64,000 nt of DNA from JBCBXA01 sp039816825 (lineage in GTDB: Bacteria; Pseudomonadota; Alphaproteobacteria; Rhizobiales; Rhizobiaceae). Below, in pieces: positions 18,200 through 27,000 of this stretch. Under the pieces are notes generated by a model that saw nothing but the letters and a program-made list of their open reading frames with translations, made no database searches and was not told the DNA's origin. Made by a program: the position numbers and the translations under genes. Each line of letters starts with the position of its first letter. The stretch's first letter is position 1. The DNA lies in assembly GCA_039816825.1 (NCBI GenBank), contig JBCBXA010000004.1:24552-88551 (forward strand). The letters run 5' to 3'.

Positions 18200-19576
18200 A
18201 TGAAGATTCTCATCGTCGGAACCATGTCGGGCCAGCTGGCCAGCGCTTCCAAGATCGCCTTTGATCGCGGTGCAAAAGTTGTGCACGCCGAAGGGCTCGA
18301 TCACGCCATGAAAGTGGCCCGTGCCGGTGGTCCAGACCTCGCCATGGTGGATGTGAAGGTGGACATCTCGCGCCTGGCCGCAGCCCTTGAGGCCGAGCAT
18401 ATCGCGTTGCCCATCGTGGCGTGCGGCGTGGAGACAGATGCCAAGGCTGCTGTTGCAGCCATCAAGGCCGGTGCCAAGGAGTACATTCCGCTGCCACCGG
18501 ATGAAGAGCTCATCGCAGCTGTCATCGCAGCTGTGGCGGATGAAGCACAGAGCGATCTCGTGGTACGCGACCCATCCATGCAATCGGTGGTCAAACTGGC
18601 TGAGCAGATTGCTCCCTCTGACGCGAGCGTTCTTGTGACCGGTGAAAGCGGCACCGGCAAAGAGGTTATGGCCCGCCACATCCACGCCAAGTCCCGCCGG
18701 GCGAATGCCGCGTTTGTGTCAGTGAACTGCGCGGCCATTCCCGAGCACCTGCTCGAGAGTGAACTGTTCGGGCACGAGAAGGGGGCCTTCACAGGCGCGC
18801 TGGCTCGGCGCATCGGCAAGTTCGAAGAGGCCAATGGCGGCACGCTTCTGCTGGACGAAATCTCCGAGATGGATGTCCGCCTTCAGGCCAAACTGCTGCG
18901 CGCCATCCAGGAACGTGTGATCGACCGGTTGGGCGGGACCAAACCCGTGCCGGTTGATATTCGCATCATCGCCACGTCAAACCGCAATCTCGCCGAGGCG
19001 GTCAAGGAAGGGGCCTTTCGCGAGGACCTGCTCTACAGGCTCAACGTTGTGAACCTCAAGCTGCCGCCTTTGCGCCAGCGTCCGCAGGATGTTTTGGCGC
19101 TGGCCGACCATTTCGCGCAGAAGTTTGCCGAGATGAATTTCGTTCCAAAGCGCGATTTCACAGAAACGGCCAAGGCTATGCTGGTCTCGAACCCATGGCC
19201 GGGCAATGTGCGCGAGCTGGAAAACACGGTTCACCGTGCCGTTCTGCTCGCAACCGAAGACCTGATTGATGAAGACGCCCTGCGGACCCCGGATGGCGAT
19301 GCCATGAGCGGGATGATCGGAACGGCCGCGCCTGAGGGTGTGGCGGCCCAGGCCGCCCGCACGGCTGAAGCGGTCACCCGAAGCCTTGTGGGCCGCACCG
19401 TGGCGGATGTGGAGCGGGACCTGATCCTCGACACGCTGGACCATTGCGTGGGCAACCGCACCCATGCAGCGAACGTTTTGGGCATCTCGATCCGCACCCT
19501 GCGCAACAAGCTCAATCAATATGTTGGCGAAGGCGTAGACGTTGCTGCACCTGGCGAGAAACGCCTGGCGAGCTGA
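18200..19576 (+). CDS. flbD: FlbD, sigma-54-dependent flagellar transcription activator
   Basis: A 458-residue NtrC-family regulator. The receiver-like domain (1-~118) is degenerate: the start reads ILIVGTMSG with no acidic pair, and the KP loop is YIPLPPD, although an aspartate remains in MVDVK. The AAA+ domain (~128-365) has Walker A TGESGTGKEVMARH, the sigma-54 contact loop GAFTGA and GTLLLDEISEMD. A Fis-type helix-turn-helix ends the protein (AANVLGISIRTLRNKLNQY). FlbD activates class III and represses class II flagellar promoters in Caulobacter and does not need canonical phosphorylation. The fliF-to-flbD order matches that operon. Confidence 0.93.
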   Translation: MKILIVGTMSGQLASASKIAFDRGAKVVHAEGLDHAMKVARAGGPDLAMVDVKVDISRLAAALEAEHIALPIVACGVETDAKAAVAAIKAGAKEYIPLPPDEELIAAVIAAVADEAQSDLVVRDPSMQSVVKLAEQIAPSDASVLVTGESGTGKEVMARHIHAKSRRANAAFVSVNCAAIPEHLLESELFGHEKGAFTGALARRIGKFEEANGGTLLLDEISEMDVRLQAKLLRAIQERVIDRLGGTKPVPVDIRIIATSNRNLAEAVKEGAFREDLLYRLNVVNLKLPPLRQRPQDVLALADHFAQKFAEMNFVPKRDFTETAKAMLVSNPWPGNVRELENTVHRAVLLATEDLIDEDALRTPDGDAMSGMIGTAAPEGVAAQAARTAEAVTRSLVGRTVADVERDLILDTLDHCVGNRTHAANVLGISIRTLRNKLNQYVGEGVDVAAPGEKRLAS

Positions 19577-19641
19577 CGGCGCGCGCATCCCTTAGGCCAG
19601 TCGAGGCTGACCAGAGCCGAGCGGTCTGCTAGTGCGCCACC

Positions 19642-20319
19642 ATGCAGTTTCGTGCGCACCTTGGTCAGCATCCGTCCCCACCGCCGGACTTTGTCTACGC
19701 GCCACCCTCAGATGAGCTGACGGTACTGCATGTCGACGAGCATCTGCTCGTCGTTGAGAAGCCGCCGGGGCTGCTTTCTGTGCCCGGCAAAGGAGCTGAT
19801 CTGGCGGACTGCGTCGAAAGCCGTGCTCAGTCTCTTCTTCCTGAAGCGCGCATCGTCCATCGCCTCGATATGGATACGTCCGGCGTGATGGTTCTGGCCC
19901 GAACCGCCCAGGCGCACCGACATCTCGGTCTGCAGTTTGAACGGCGGCACACGTCCAAGACTTATGAAGCCTTGGTCAAAGGCCCGGTCGGTGCCAATGC
20001 CGGGACCATCGATCTGCCTTTGCGATGCGACTGGCCCAACCGCCCCAAGCAAATGGTGTGCTTTGAGCATGGCCGCCGGAGCATCACCCATTGGCGGGTG
20101 CTAGATCGATCTGGCGGCACCACGCGATTGGAACTGAAGCCGGTGACGGGTCGGTCGCATCAGTTGCGCGTGCATCTGATGGCGTGTGGCCACCCCATCT
20201 TGGGTGACAGTTTCTACGGCACACCAGGTGAGCGGCTTTGCCTGCACTCCAGCACACTCTCAATTCGCCATCCTGCTGATGGATCTCATGTGACTTTCAC
20301 AAGCCCCGTTCCCTTTTGA
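19642..20319 (+). CDS. RluA-family pseudouridine synthase
   Basis: A 225-residue pseudouridine synthase with the catalytic motif VHRLDMDTSGVMVLAR (aspartate near residue 76), HTSKTYEALVKG and the C-terminal KPVTGRSHQLRVHLMACGHP. Length and the absence of an S4 domain fit the RluA-like short members that modify 23S rRNA U746 and tRNA U32, but the exact target cannot be read from sequence. It stands alone on the + strand, 65 bases after flbD. Confidence 0.9.
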   Translation: MQFRAHLGQHPSPPPDFVYAPPSDELTVLHVDEHLLVVEKPPGLLSVPGKGADLADCVESRAQSLLPEARIVHRLDMDTSGVMVLARTAQAHRHLGLQFERRHTSKTYEALVKGPVGANAGTIDLPLRCDWPNRPKQMVCFEHGRRSITHWRVLDRSGGTTRLELKPVTGRSHQLRVHLMACGHPILGDSFYGTPGERLCLHSSTLSIRHPADGSHVTFTSPVPF

Positions 20320-20343
20320 CACAGCTCGGGATAACGCAGTTTG

Positions 20344-20373
20344 GCCAGTGCCAGTGCCAGTGCCAGTGCGAGT
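20344..20373 (+). repeat. Hexanucleotide tandem repeat GCCAGT upstream of pyrF
   Basis: Four perfect GCCAGT copies plus a fifth GCGAGT copy end 15 bases before the pyrF ATG. They are in frame with pyrF through a TTG at 20341 and would encode Ala-Ser repeats if that start were used. Confidence 0.85.
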
Positions 20374-20388
20374 GGATGGGAGAGCCAA

Positions 20389-21108
20389 ATGTCGGTTGCA
20401 CGCGAACACGCCAAAGAGCGGTTGATTGTCGCCCTCGATGTGGAGGGCAGAGCAGCGGCTGAGGCGCTTGTGGAAGCCATAGGCGATGAGGCGATCTTCT
20501 ATAAGATCGGGTACCAGATGGTCTTTGGCGGTGACGGGCTTGCGCTGGCGCAGAGCCTTAAGGCGGCGGGCAAGAAGGTTTTCCTCGACGTCAAGCTCCA
20601 CGATATACCCAATACCATATCCCATGGTGTGGACGCGATCGCGGCCATGGGTTTGGACATGGTCACGGTTCATGCCTACCCGCAGACGATGCGCGCCGCG
20701 GTTACCGCGGCCCAAGGGTCCTCCCTCACAGTGTTGGGGGTCACCGTTCTAACATCCATGGACGATGCTGATCTGACAGCGGCTGGGTACGCGCACGCCG
20801 CGCGGGACACTGTTCTGGCCCGTGCCAGGGATGCAGCTTCTGCGGGTATGGGTGGCTTGGTGGCGTCGGCACAGGAAGCGGCTGGAATTCGCGGTGCCAT
20901 CGGCGCGGACATGGCGCTGGTGACGCCTGGCATCCGCCCAAGCGGCTCTGAAACGGGCGATCAGAAGCGTGTGGTCACACCGGCAGACGCCATTCGAGAC
21001 GGCGCATCCCATCTGGTTGTGGGGCGGCCCATCAGCGCTGCAGGCGACCCGAAAACAGCGGCAAAAGACATCGTCGAAGAAATTTTTCTCGCCTCAAATA
21101 GCCAGTGA
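20389..21108 (+). CDS. pyrF: Orotidine 5'-phosphate decarboxylase
   Basis: A 239-residue TIM barrel that converts OMP to UMP, the last step of pyrimidine synthesis. The catalytic Asp-Lys-Asp array is in VFLDVKLHDIPNT near residue 65; LIVALDV opens the barrel and TPGIRP plus HLVVGRPIS form the phosphate site. The ATG at 20389 follows GGGAGA. An upstream in-frame TTG at 20341 would add 16 Ala/Ser-rich residues from the hexamer repeat and looks unlikely. A perfect hairpin (21130-21151) lies downstream. Confidence 0.95.
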   Translation: MSVAREHAKERLIVALDVEGRAAAEALVEAIGDEAIFYKIGYQMVFGGDGLALAQSLKAAGKKVFLDVKLHDIPNTISHGVDAIAAMGLDMVTVHAYPQTMRAAVTAAQGSSLTVLGVTVLTSMDDADLTAAGYAHAARDTVLARARDAASAGMGGLVASAQEAAGIRGAIGADMALVTPGIRPSGSETGDQKRVVTPADAIRDGASHLVVGRPISAAGDPKTAAKDIVEEIFLASNSQ

Positions 21109-21129
21109 TTGCTCTGGTAAACCGCCTTT

Positions 21130-21151
21130 AGAGCCCGGAAATCCGGGCTCT
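21130..21151. terminator. Hairpin after pyrF
   Basis: AGAGCCCGG and CCGGGCTCT form a perfect nine-base-pair stem around an AAAT loop, 22 bases after the pyrF stop. There is no T tract, so termination is possible but not shown; it may instead stabilise the 3' end. Confidence 0.45.
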
Positions 21152-21326
21152 GAAGCTTGAAACCCGGTTGGCCCATTCCCACCTGAACTTCATCGGGGTA
21201 GGGCGCAGACTTGCTCGGCCCGACCATCGACGGGTTTGCGCGGCGACCCCCAAAATCCCACCCGCACACCCATCACAGCAGTGACTGGCGTGGGATCAGC
21301 AATCCTCGCCGAAAGAGGAGAAACAC

Positions 21327-21779
21327 ATGACTGCATCACGTTCGCTCATTCGCCCGGCATGGACGCCGGCTACGATTGCGCTGATGATCTTTGGCTTCAT
21401 TCTGCATCCGGTTCTGGGCTTGGCCATGCTGGCCTACATCATCTGGGGCGACAGGCTGGAAGGCGTGTCTTCTGACATCCGCGAGGCAACTGACAATATC
21501 GCCGCCAAGTTTGGCCGCAACGGTGAGGCAGCCGGCTACCGCTCTGGCGGTTTCCAACGCACCGGCAACGTTGCCTTTGATGAGTGGCGCGAAGCTGAGC
21601 TGAAGCGCCTCGATGAGGAGCGTCGCAAGCTGGATGAGGCCCGCGCAGAATTCGACGAATACGTCCGCGAGTTGCGCCGCGCCCGGGATCTCGAAGAGTT
21701 CGAGAGCTTCCGCCGGAACAATGGCAAGAAAGTCGACGACGATGGCAACCAGGGTTCCGTCCCCAGCTTCGGGTCGTAG
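21327..21779 (+). CDS. DUF2852 family membrane protein
   Basis: A 150-residue protein of unknown function found in alphaproteobacteria. One or two hydrophobic segments occupy residues ~12-40 (TIALMIFGFILHPVLGLAML), followed by a Gly/Arg-rich stretch ending in FDEWREAELKRLDEER, which is the DUF2852 hallmark, and a charged coiled coil to residue ~135. It probably sits in the inner membrane with a cytoplasmic coiled coil. The ATG at 21327 has a good GAGGAG site. Its 218-base upstream region holds the pyrF hairpin and no recognised promoter; a strong terminator follows. Confidence 0.85.
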   Translation: MTASRSLIRPAWTPATIALMIFGFILHPVLGLAMLAYIIWGDRLEGVSSDIREATDNIAAKFGRNGEAAGYRSGGFQRTGNVAFDEWREAELKRLDEERRKLDEARAEFDEYVRELRRARDLEEFESFRRNNGKKVDDDGNQGSVPSFGS

Positions 21780-21803
21780 AAGCAGACCATATCGCTGACT
21801 TTG

Positions 21804-21827
21804 AAACGGGGCTTCGGCCCCGTTTTA
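21804..21827. terminator. Bidirectional terminator between DUF2852 gene and LysR gene
   Basis: AAACGGGGC-TTCG-GCCCCGTTT is a perfect nine-base-pair stem with a stable TTCG tetraloop, followed by a further T. It contains the stop codon region of the convergent LysR gene and has A/T ends on both sides. Confidence 0.85.
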
Positions 21828-22748
21828 CGTTTGCGCCGCCACTTTGCAGCTGGCGGTGGGCTCGGACGGCTTGCCGGTGAGATAGTCGATGAAGAGCCGC
21901 AGGCGGCGCGGCATGTGTTTGTTGGGGGGGTAGATCACGCTGATGGGGAAGGCGCCCCAGTCGAGTTCGCCCAGAACTTCCACCAGTTCACCGCTTTCCA
22001 ACTTCTCTCGCACGATGAAGTCCGGTGCCCGCATGATCCCGAGACCGGCCACGGCGGCTGACATCAGGGCTGTGCCGTCAGACGCTCTGAGTCTGGTGAC
22101 CGGTCGCACAGAGAGTTTCTGCCCTTCCCAAACGCATTCCCAATGGCCCGAACTGTTCTTGGAGTTCGAGTAGTGCACACCGGGCACTGCGTTGATGTCC
22201 TTTGGTGTTTCAAACGGCCCGTAGCGGTCGACGAAATCCGGGGAGGCGCAAACCACGAGACGGGACGTGGCCAGTTTTCGTGCCATCAGGTTTGAGTCGT
22301 CGAGATTGCCCACTCTGACCGCAGCGTCGAAACCTTCTTCCACCAGATCAACGCGCCGGTCGCTCAGCTGCAGGTCCAGCACCAGGTCCGGCTGATCGCT
22401 CATGAACTGCGTGATCTTGGGAACCAGCTCCATATTGCCGAAGGTCAGTGGCACTGAAATGCGAAGCGTACCGGACAGGGAACAATTGTCCTGCGCCGCC
22501 AACTGCTCGGCCTCGTCGAGATCAGCCATGATGCGCCGCGCCCGCTCGTGGAACTGCCTGCCCTCATCGGTCAGGCTCATCTGTCGTGTGGTGCGCAGGA
22601 TGAGTTGGACCCCAAGCCGGGCCTCAAGATCCTTGAGTCTGCGGCTGACGGCTGACGGCGCCACGTCGAGCGCGTCCGCTGCGCCAGAGATGCTCTGGCT
22701 CTCAACAACCTGAAGAAAGACGCGCAGATCTTCGAAACGGTCAGCCAT
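21825..22748 (-). CDS. LysR-family transcriptional regulator
   Basis: A 307-residue LysR regulator. The N-terminal helix-turn-helix is FLQVVESQSISGAADALDVA then SAVSRRLKDLEARLGVQL (residues ~10-50), with the effector-binding domain behind it. It is divergent from an FMN azoreductase gene, 157 bases away, and a perfect palindrome lies between them. LysR genes normally control the divergent neighbour, so it probably regulates the azoreductase in response to a quinone, azo or electrophile ligand. The ligand is not inferable. Confidence 0.93.
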   Translation of the reverse strand: MADRFEDLRVFLQVVESQSISGAADALDVAPSAVSRRLKDLEARLGVQLILRTTRQMSLTDEGRQFHERARRIMADLDEAEQLAAQDNCSLSGTLRISVPLTFGNMELVPKITQFMSDQPDLVLDLQLSDRRVDLVEEGFDAAVRVGNLDDSNLMARKLATSRLVVCASPDFVDRYGPFETPKDINAVPGVHYSNSKNSSGHWECVWEGQKLSVRPVTRLRASDGTALMSAAVAGLGIMRAPDFIVREKLESGELVEVLGELDWGAFPISVIYPPNKHMPRRLRLFIDYLTGKPSEPTASCKVAAQT

Positions 22749-22830
22749 GAAGCCCTCTCATTTATTGCCAATTTCAGAAGGGTGCATTGCAGAATGCCTC
22801 CTTTATTGCTCCTTGCCTCACAATTACGTC

Positions 22831-22848
22831 TATCGTCAATCAACGATA
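22831..22848. promoter_or_regulatory. Candidate LysR operator between lysR-type gene and azoR
   Basis: TATCGT-CAATCA-ACGATA is a perfect six-base inverted repeat with a six-base spacer and contains the T-N11-A core of LysR boxes. It lies 58 bases before the azoreductase start and 83 from the regulator start. Confidence 0.6.
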
Positions 22849-22905
22849 AGTCCGGTTGAGGGTCCGAGGATGGACATGGCCGGTTCTTTTGCAAAGGAGA
22901 AAGCC

Positions 22906-23502
22906 ATGTCCAACACTCTGAAGATCCTCCGGATCGAAAGCTCCATGCGCCGCGAAGGGTCGATGACCCGCGAACTCACGGCCAAAGCGATTGCCCATTT
23001 GGAGCAAAGCCATGATGTGGAGCTTGTGACCCGCGACCTGCTCGACGGCGTTGATCTGATCGATGAAGCGTGGCTCATGGCCAACTGGACACCCGCCGAT
23101 CAGCGAAGCGATGAGGCCTTGGCGGCGCTCCGCGCGTCCGATGAACTCGTTCGCGAAGTGAAGGAAGCCGATGTGCTGGTGATCGGCGCGCCGGTCTACA
23201 ACTTCTCTATCCCGGGTGCGCTCAAGGCCTGGATCGATCAGATCGCAAGGGCCGGCGAAACCTTTCGTTACACTGAGAACGGCCCAGTTGGTCTGCTTGA
23301 AGGCAAGCGCGCCATCATCGTTCTGGCGACTGGCGGCACGCCCATCGGCAGCGACATTGACTACGCATCCGACTATCTCAAGCACATTATGGGCTTCATC
23401 GGCATCACCGATGTCGAACTGGTCTATGCTGACAGGCTGATGGCACAGGCGGATGAAGCGAAGTCGCAAGCGCTGGATCAGATCGGCAAACTGGCCGCAT
23501 AG
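22906..23502 (+). CDS. azoR: FMN-dependent NADH-azoreductase / quinone reductase
   Basis: A 198-residue flavodoxin-fold enzyme of the AzoR family, reducing azo compounds and quinones by two-electron transfer from NADH. Visible are the FMN phosphate loop RIESSMRREGSMTRELT, the APVYNFSIPGALKAWIDQI segment that contacts the isoalloxazine ring, and ATGGTPIGSDIDYASDYL. The ATG at 22906 follows AAAGGAGA at optimal distance; a frame open from 22747 adds 53 non-family residues. Divergent from a LysR gene with an operator-like palindrome between. Confidence 0.93.
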   Translation: MSNTLKILRIESSMRREGSMTRELTAKAIAHLEQSHDVELVTRDLLDGVDLIDEAWLMANWTPADQRSDEALAALRASDELVREVKEADVLVIGAPVYNFSIPGALKAWIDQIARAGETFRYTENGPVGLLEGKRAIIVLATGGTPIGSDIDYASDYLKHIMGFIGITDVELVYADRLMAQADEAKSQALDQIGKLAA

Positions 23503-23566
23503 TTAGCGTCACTGCACAAGATCAATTCTTACCGCCCATGGCCGCGAATCATCTAGATCTGCGGCT

Positions 23567-24337
23567 ATGGGTTTTTTCCGTCGCACTGCACCACCCGTTG
23601 ATCGAGCCAGCGCCATCACCAGCTTTCATCTGGACGGCGAACATCTTCCTGTGCTGGTGCGGGAGAACGACCGGGCCAAGCGCTTCACCCTGCGGCTCGA
23701 CAAGACCGGTGCAGGGCTGACCATAACTGTGCCAAGCGGCGCTCGACGTGGACCGGTGGAGACCTTCCTGTCTCGGCACGCAGGGTGGATCGCGACCCAG
23801 CGCGTCAAACGTCCGCCCGCGCTCACCCCTGCCGACGGGGCACTCATTCCCATTCGAGGCGTGCCGCACCGCATCCGCCACCAGATAGGCCGTGGCACAA
23901 CCCATGTTCGGCAGGATGCGGGCCATGTGCGCCAGGATGCGGGCGCGGAAATGCGCCTGCATGTGTTTGGCGATGCGGCCCATTTGGGTCGAAGAGTAGG
24001 GGACTATCTCAAACGTCAGGCCAAGCTTGACCTTGAGCGGCTCAGCCTGAGCCACGCCGCGTCACTGGGCGTGAAGCCAAATCGCATTGTGATGCGTGAC
24101 ACATCGAGTCGATGGGGGTCTTGTTCCTCGACTGGGACCCTGAGCTATTCATGGCGCATCGTGATTGCTCCGCCCGAGATCATTGACTATCTAGCCGCGC
24201 ACGAGGTGGCTCACCTGCGCGAAATGAATCACGGTCCCGGCTTCTGGGCGCTGGTGGAACGTGTCTGTCCAGACTATAACGCGCACCGGCAGTGGCTGAA
24301 GCAGCATGGAAAGAGCCTGCACGCTTGGCAGTTTTAG
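23567..24337 (+). CDS. YgjP/COG1451-type zinc metallopeptidase (M48-like)
   Basis: A 256-residue predicted metal-dependent hydrolase. The zinc motif HEVAHLREMNHGPGFW near residue 210 has the HExxH pair plus downstream histidine, and SRWGSCSSTGTLSYSWRIVI is the COG1451 signature just before it. The N-terminal half is a small beta domain. Cellular substrate is unknown. A 21-base tandem duplication lies inside the gene. Its 3' end lies 69 bases before the lipoprotein gene. Confidence 0.88.
   Translation: MGFFRRTAPPVDRASAITSFHLDGEHLPVLVRENDRAKRFTLRLDKTGAGLTITVPSGARRGPVETFLSRHAGWIATQRVKRPPALTPADGALIPIRGVPHRIRHQIGRGTTHVRQDAGHVRQDAGAEMRLHVFGDAAHLGRRVGDYLKRQAKLDLERLSLSHAASLGVKPNRIVMRDTSSRWGSCSSTGTLSYSWRIVIAPPEIIDYLAAHEVAHLREMNHGPGFWALVERVCPDYNAHRQWLKQHGKSLHAWQF
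23903..23944 (+). repeat. In-frame 21-bp tandem duplication in the metallopeptidase gene
   Basis: Two adjacent 21-base copies, differing at two wobble positions, encode HVRQDAG twice at residues 113-126. It falls in the linker between the N-terminal domain and the zinc domain and keeps the frame. Confidence 0.8.
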
Positions 24338-24405
24338 GACGACCCTTCAACAAGGCAGGCGTCCGCATAGTGCGACTTGGCTGCTTCACTGGGGGAGTGA
24401 AAAAG

Positions 24406-25089
24406 TTGGTTATTTCAGTTTTTGGACGTCGTGCGACGGGTTTGTCGGCAAGAGCACTGGCAATTTGCGCTTTGCTACTGGCTCCGGTTTTTCTGGTGGC
24501 CTGCCAGGGCGCCAAGGACAATGCGAGCCGTTGGGGCGCTGCCAATTACGCCCGGTTCGCTTTGAACAAACCGTACACACGGGTCGCCAATCAGCCTGAT
24601 CTGGGTGAAACCAATTTGCTTCGCATCGGTAAGTCGACAGCCTACGGCCCGATGATTGGCAGCTTTAGGCTTTCCAGCGACGAGACCGTATACCGACACT
24701 TCAAGCCTCAGCCTGCGGGAAGTTCAACCGTTGATCTCGGACTTGTCTCCAGGTCGGGCGAGAGCTTTGTTGTCTATCTGACCTGGATGCGCGTGGATGC
24801 CAGCGGCATTGTGCGTGATGTCGCTACGGGCACTGTGCCTGGCGGTAGCCAGCGCTGCCTGGGATTTGCGGGCGGCATCATCCGCAACTGCACGGACCAG
24901 GGTGCTCAGGATCAGTCGCTTGCCTTCTACGACAGCATTGTGCGCACACGGGAAGGCCAGCCGATAACAGTCTGGGGGCCGCGCGCTGGCGCTCAGCCAG
25001 TGGTCACTGCCGCCGGGCAAAAGGCGGCCGTAGCGGACCGTTCGCCCGAGGCCATCGCGCAAGTCCAGTCCATTCCCGGCGGCCTGTAG
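24406..25089 (+). CDS. Putative lipoprotein of unknown function
   Basis: A 227-residue protein that I do not recognise. A hydrophobic signal (LAICALLLAPVFLVAC) ends in a lipobox LVAC, so it is probably lipidated and anchored to a membrane from the periplasm. The mature part has no motif I can name; FAGGIIRNCTDQG contains a further cysteine. I chose TTG at 24406 because GGGGGAG stands eight bases upstream; GTG at 24397 is an alternative, and the longer open frame overlapping the peptidase gene is unlikely. It ends eight bases before trpF. Confidence 0.7.
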   Translation: MVISVFGRRATGLSARALAICALLLAPVFLVACQGAKDNASRWGAANYARFALNKPYTRVANQPDLGETNLLRIGKSTAYGPMIGSFRLSSDETVYRHFKPQPAGSSTVDLGLVSRSGESFVVYLTWMRVDASGIVRDVATGTVPGGSQRCLGFAGGIIRNCTDQGAQDQSLAFYDSIVRTREGQPITVWGPRAGAQPVVTAAGQKAAVADRSPEAIAQVQSIPGGL

Positions 25090-25097
25090 ACCGCTCC

Positions 25098-25775
25098 ATG
25101 CTTCAGCCTGAGATCAAGATCTGCGGTCTTCGCAATGTCGAAGCCATCGATGCAGCCATTGACGGCGGCACGACCCATGTCGGCTTCATTTTCTTTCCCA
25201 AGAGCCCACGACACGTTGCCGATCTCAGTCTGGCCCGTGATCTCGCAAGTGCTGTTGATGGTCGTGCCAAGATCGTGCCTGTAACGGTCAACGCCGATGA
25301 CGACACGCTGGATGGGATCGTGAAGGCCATGGCTCCCGACATGCTGCAGCTCCACGGCAGCGAAAGCCCGGAACGCGCTGCGGAACTCAAGGAGCGTTAT
25401 CTCACCCCCGTCATGAAGGCCTTCGCCATTCGCGATGAGAGCGACTTTGACAAAATTGGCCCTTATCGTGGTGTGGCCGACCGTTTTCTATTTGATGCCA
25501 AAGCGCCACCCGCGGGTGAACTGCCCGGAGGCAATGGCATCGCCTTTGACTGGTCGCTTTTGAAAGGTCTGCCGGAGGCGATGGACTTCATGCTGTCGGG
25601 TGGATTGAGCATGGACAATATCGAGTCGGCGCTGCGCGATGTGCGACCCTCTGGCATTGATCTCTCCTCTGGTGTCGAAAGCGCGCCGGGCGTAAAGGAT
25701 GTCGGATTGATCAAGGCCTTCCTCGCCCGCGTGCATGACATCCGCGTGCAGTTGTCGGCGGAACTTGAAAGTTGA
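25098..25775 (+). CDS. trpF: Phosphoribosylanthranilate isomerase
   Basis: A 225-residue TIM barrel that converts PRA to CdRP in tryptophan synthesis. The catalytic cysteine is in [12 protein letters not shown] near residue 10; [13 protein letters not shown] and [10 protein letters not shown] are family signatures, and the C-terminal [10 protein letters not shown] and [14 protein letters not shown] bind phosphate. It is four bases ahead of trpB and begins the trpF-trpB-trpA run. No leader peptide or attenuator is visible in front of it. Confidence 0.96.
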   Translation: MLQPEIKICGLRNVEAIDAAIDGGTTHVGFIFFPKSPRHVADLSLARDLASAVDGRAKIVPVTVNADDDTLDGIVKAMAPDMLQLHGSESPERAAELKERYLTPVMKAFAIRDESDFDKIGPYRGVADRFLFDAKAPPAGELPGGNGIAFDWSLLKGLPEAMDFMLSGGLSMDNIESALRDVRPSGIDLSSGVESAPGVKDVGLIKAFLARVHDIRVQLSAELES

Positions 25776-25779
25776 GTGT

Positions 25780-27000
25780 ATGAACAAGCCGCTTCCCCCC
25801 AACTCTTTCCGGGCAGGTCCGGACGAAGATGGCCGCTTCGGCATCTTCGGCGGCCGCTTTGTGGCAGAGACCCTGATGCCGCTGATCCTTGATCTGCAGG
25901 AGAAGTGGGAAGAGGCAAAAACCGACAAGGCGTTCCAGGATGAGCTGGAGCACCTCAATCGGCACTACACCGGTCGTCCGAGCCCGCTCTACTTCGCGGA
26001 ACGTCTGACGGCGCACCTCGGCGGCGCCAAAATCTATTTCAAGCGCGACGAGCTGAACCATACCGGCAGCCACAAGATCAACAATTGCCTCGGCCAGATT
26101 CTGCTTGCCAAGCGCATGGGCAAGACCCGTATCATCGCCGAGACCGGTGCCGGTCAGCACGGTGTCGCGTCTGCCACGGTGGCTGCCCGCTTCGGCTATC
26201 CGTGCGAAGTCTATATGGGCGCCACCGATGTTGAGCGTCAAAGCCCCAATGTCTTCCGCATGAAGCTTCTGGGTGCAGAGATTCACGCCGTGACGGCTGG
26301 TAACGGCACCCTGAAGGACGCCATGAATGAGGCGCTGCGCGACTGGGTGACCAATGTTGAGAACACATACTATTTGATCGGCACAGCCGCCGGTCCGCAT
26401 CCTTATCCAGAGATGGTTCGTGACTTCCAATCGGTCATTGGCCGCGAAGCCCGCGAGCAGATCATGGCCATGGAAGGTCGCCTGCCTGATATGATCGTCG
26501 CTGCTGTAGGCGGCGGCTCGAACGCCATCGGCCTGTTTCATCCCTTCCTGGATGACACGGACGTGCAAATCGTTGGCGTGGAAGCCGGCGGCAAAGGCCT
26601 CGACACCAACGAGCACTGCGCGTCGCTGACGGCGGGCTCGCCCGGCGTCCTCCACGGCAACCGTACCTACCTTCTTCAGGATGGAGACGGCCAGATCGAT
26701 GAGGGCCACTCCATTTCTGCCGGTCTCGACTATCCGGGTATTGGCCCCGAGCACAGCTATCTCAAAGACACTGGCCGCGTAGAATATGTTCCGATCATGG
26801 ATGGAGAAGCGCTGGAAGCGTTCCAACTGCTCTGCAAGCTCGAGGGCATCATCCCCGCGCTCGAGCCGAGCCATGCTCTAGCCGAGATCGTCAAGCGTGC
26901 CCCCACCATGGGCAAAGACCAGATCATCGTCATGAACCTGTGTGGCCGCGGCGACAAAGACATTTTCACCGCCGCCAAGGCGCTTGGATTTGAAATGTGA
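25780..27000 (+). CDS. trpB: Tryptophan synthase beta chain
   Basis: A 406-residue PLP enzyme that joins indole and serine to tryptophan. The PLP lysine is in [15 protein letters not shown] near residue 95, the cofactor phosphate loop is VGGGSNAIG, and [19 protein letters not shown] is the tunnel/COMM region. I chose ATG 25780, four bases after the trpF stop; a frame open from 25735 overlaps trpF. The stop overlaps the trpA start by one base, so alpha and beta subunits are coupled. Confidence 0.97.
   Translation: MNKPLPPNSFRAGPDEDGRFGIFGGRFVAETLMPLILDLQEKWEEAKTDKAFQDELEHLNRHYTGRPSPLYFAERLTAHLGGAKIYFKRDELNHTGSHKINNCLGQILLAKRMGKTRIIAETGAGQHGVASATVAARFGYPCEVYMGATDVERQSPNVFRMKLLGAEIHAVTAGNGTLKDAMNEALRDWVTNVENTYYLIGTAAGPHPYPEMVRDFQSVIGREAREQIMAMEGRLPDMIVAAVGGGSNAIGLFHPFLDDTDVQIVGVEAGGKGLDTNEHCASLTAGSPGVLHGNRTYLLQDGDGQIDEGHSISAGLDYPGIGPEHSYLKDTGRVEYVPIMDGEALEAFQLLCKLEGIIPALEPSHALAEIVKRAPTMGKDQIIVMNLCGRGDKDIFTAAKALGFEM

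Noticed and set aside
20344..20373. The GCCAGT repeat as part of a CRISPR array or mobile element end
   Set aside because: Units are six bases with no spacers, and there is no transposase or cas gene nearby.
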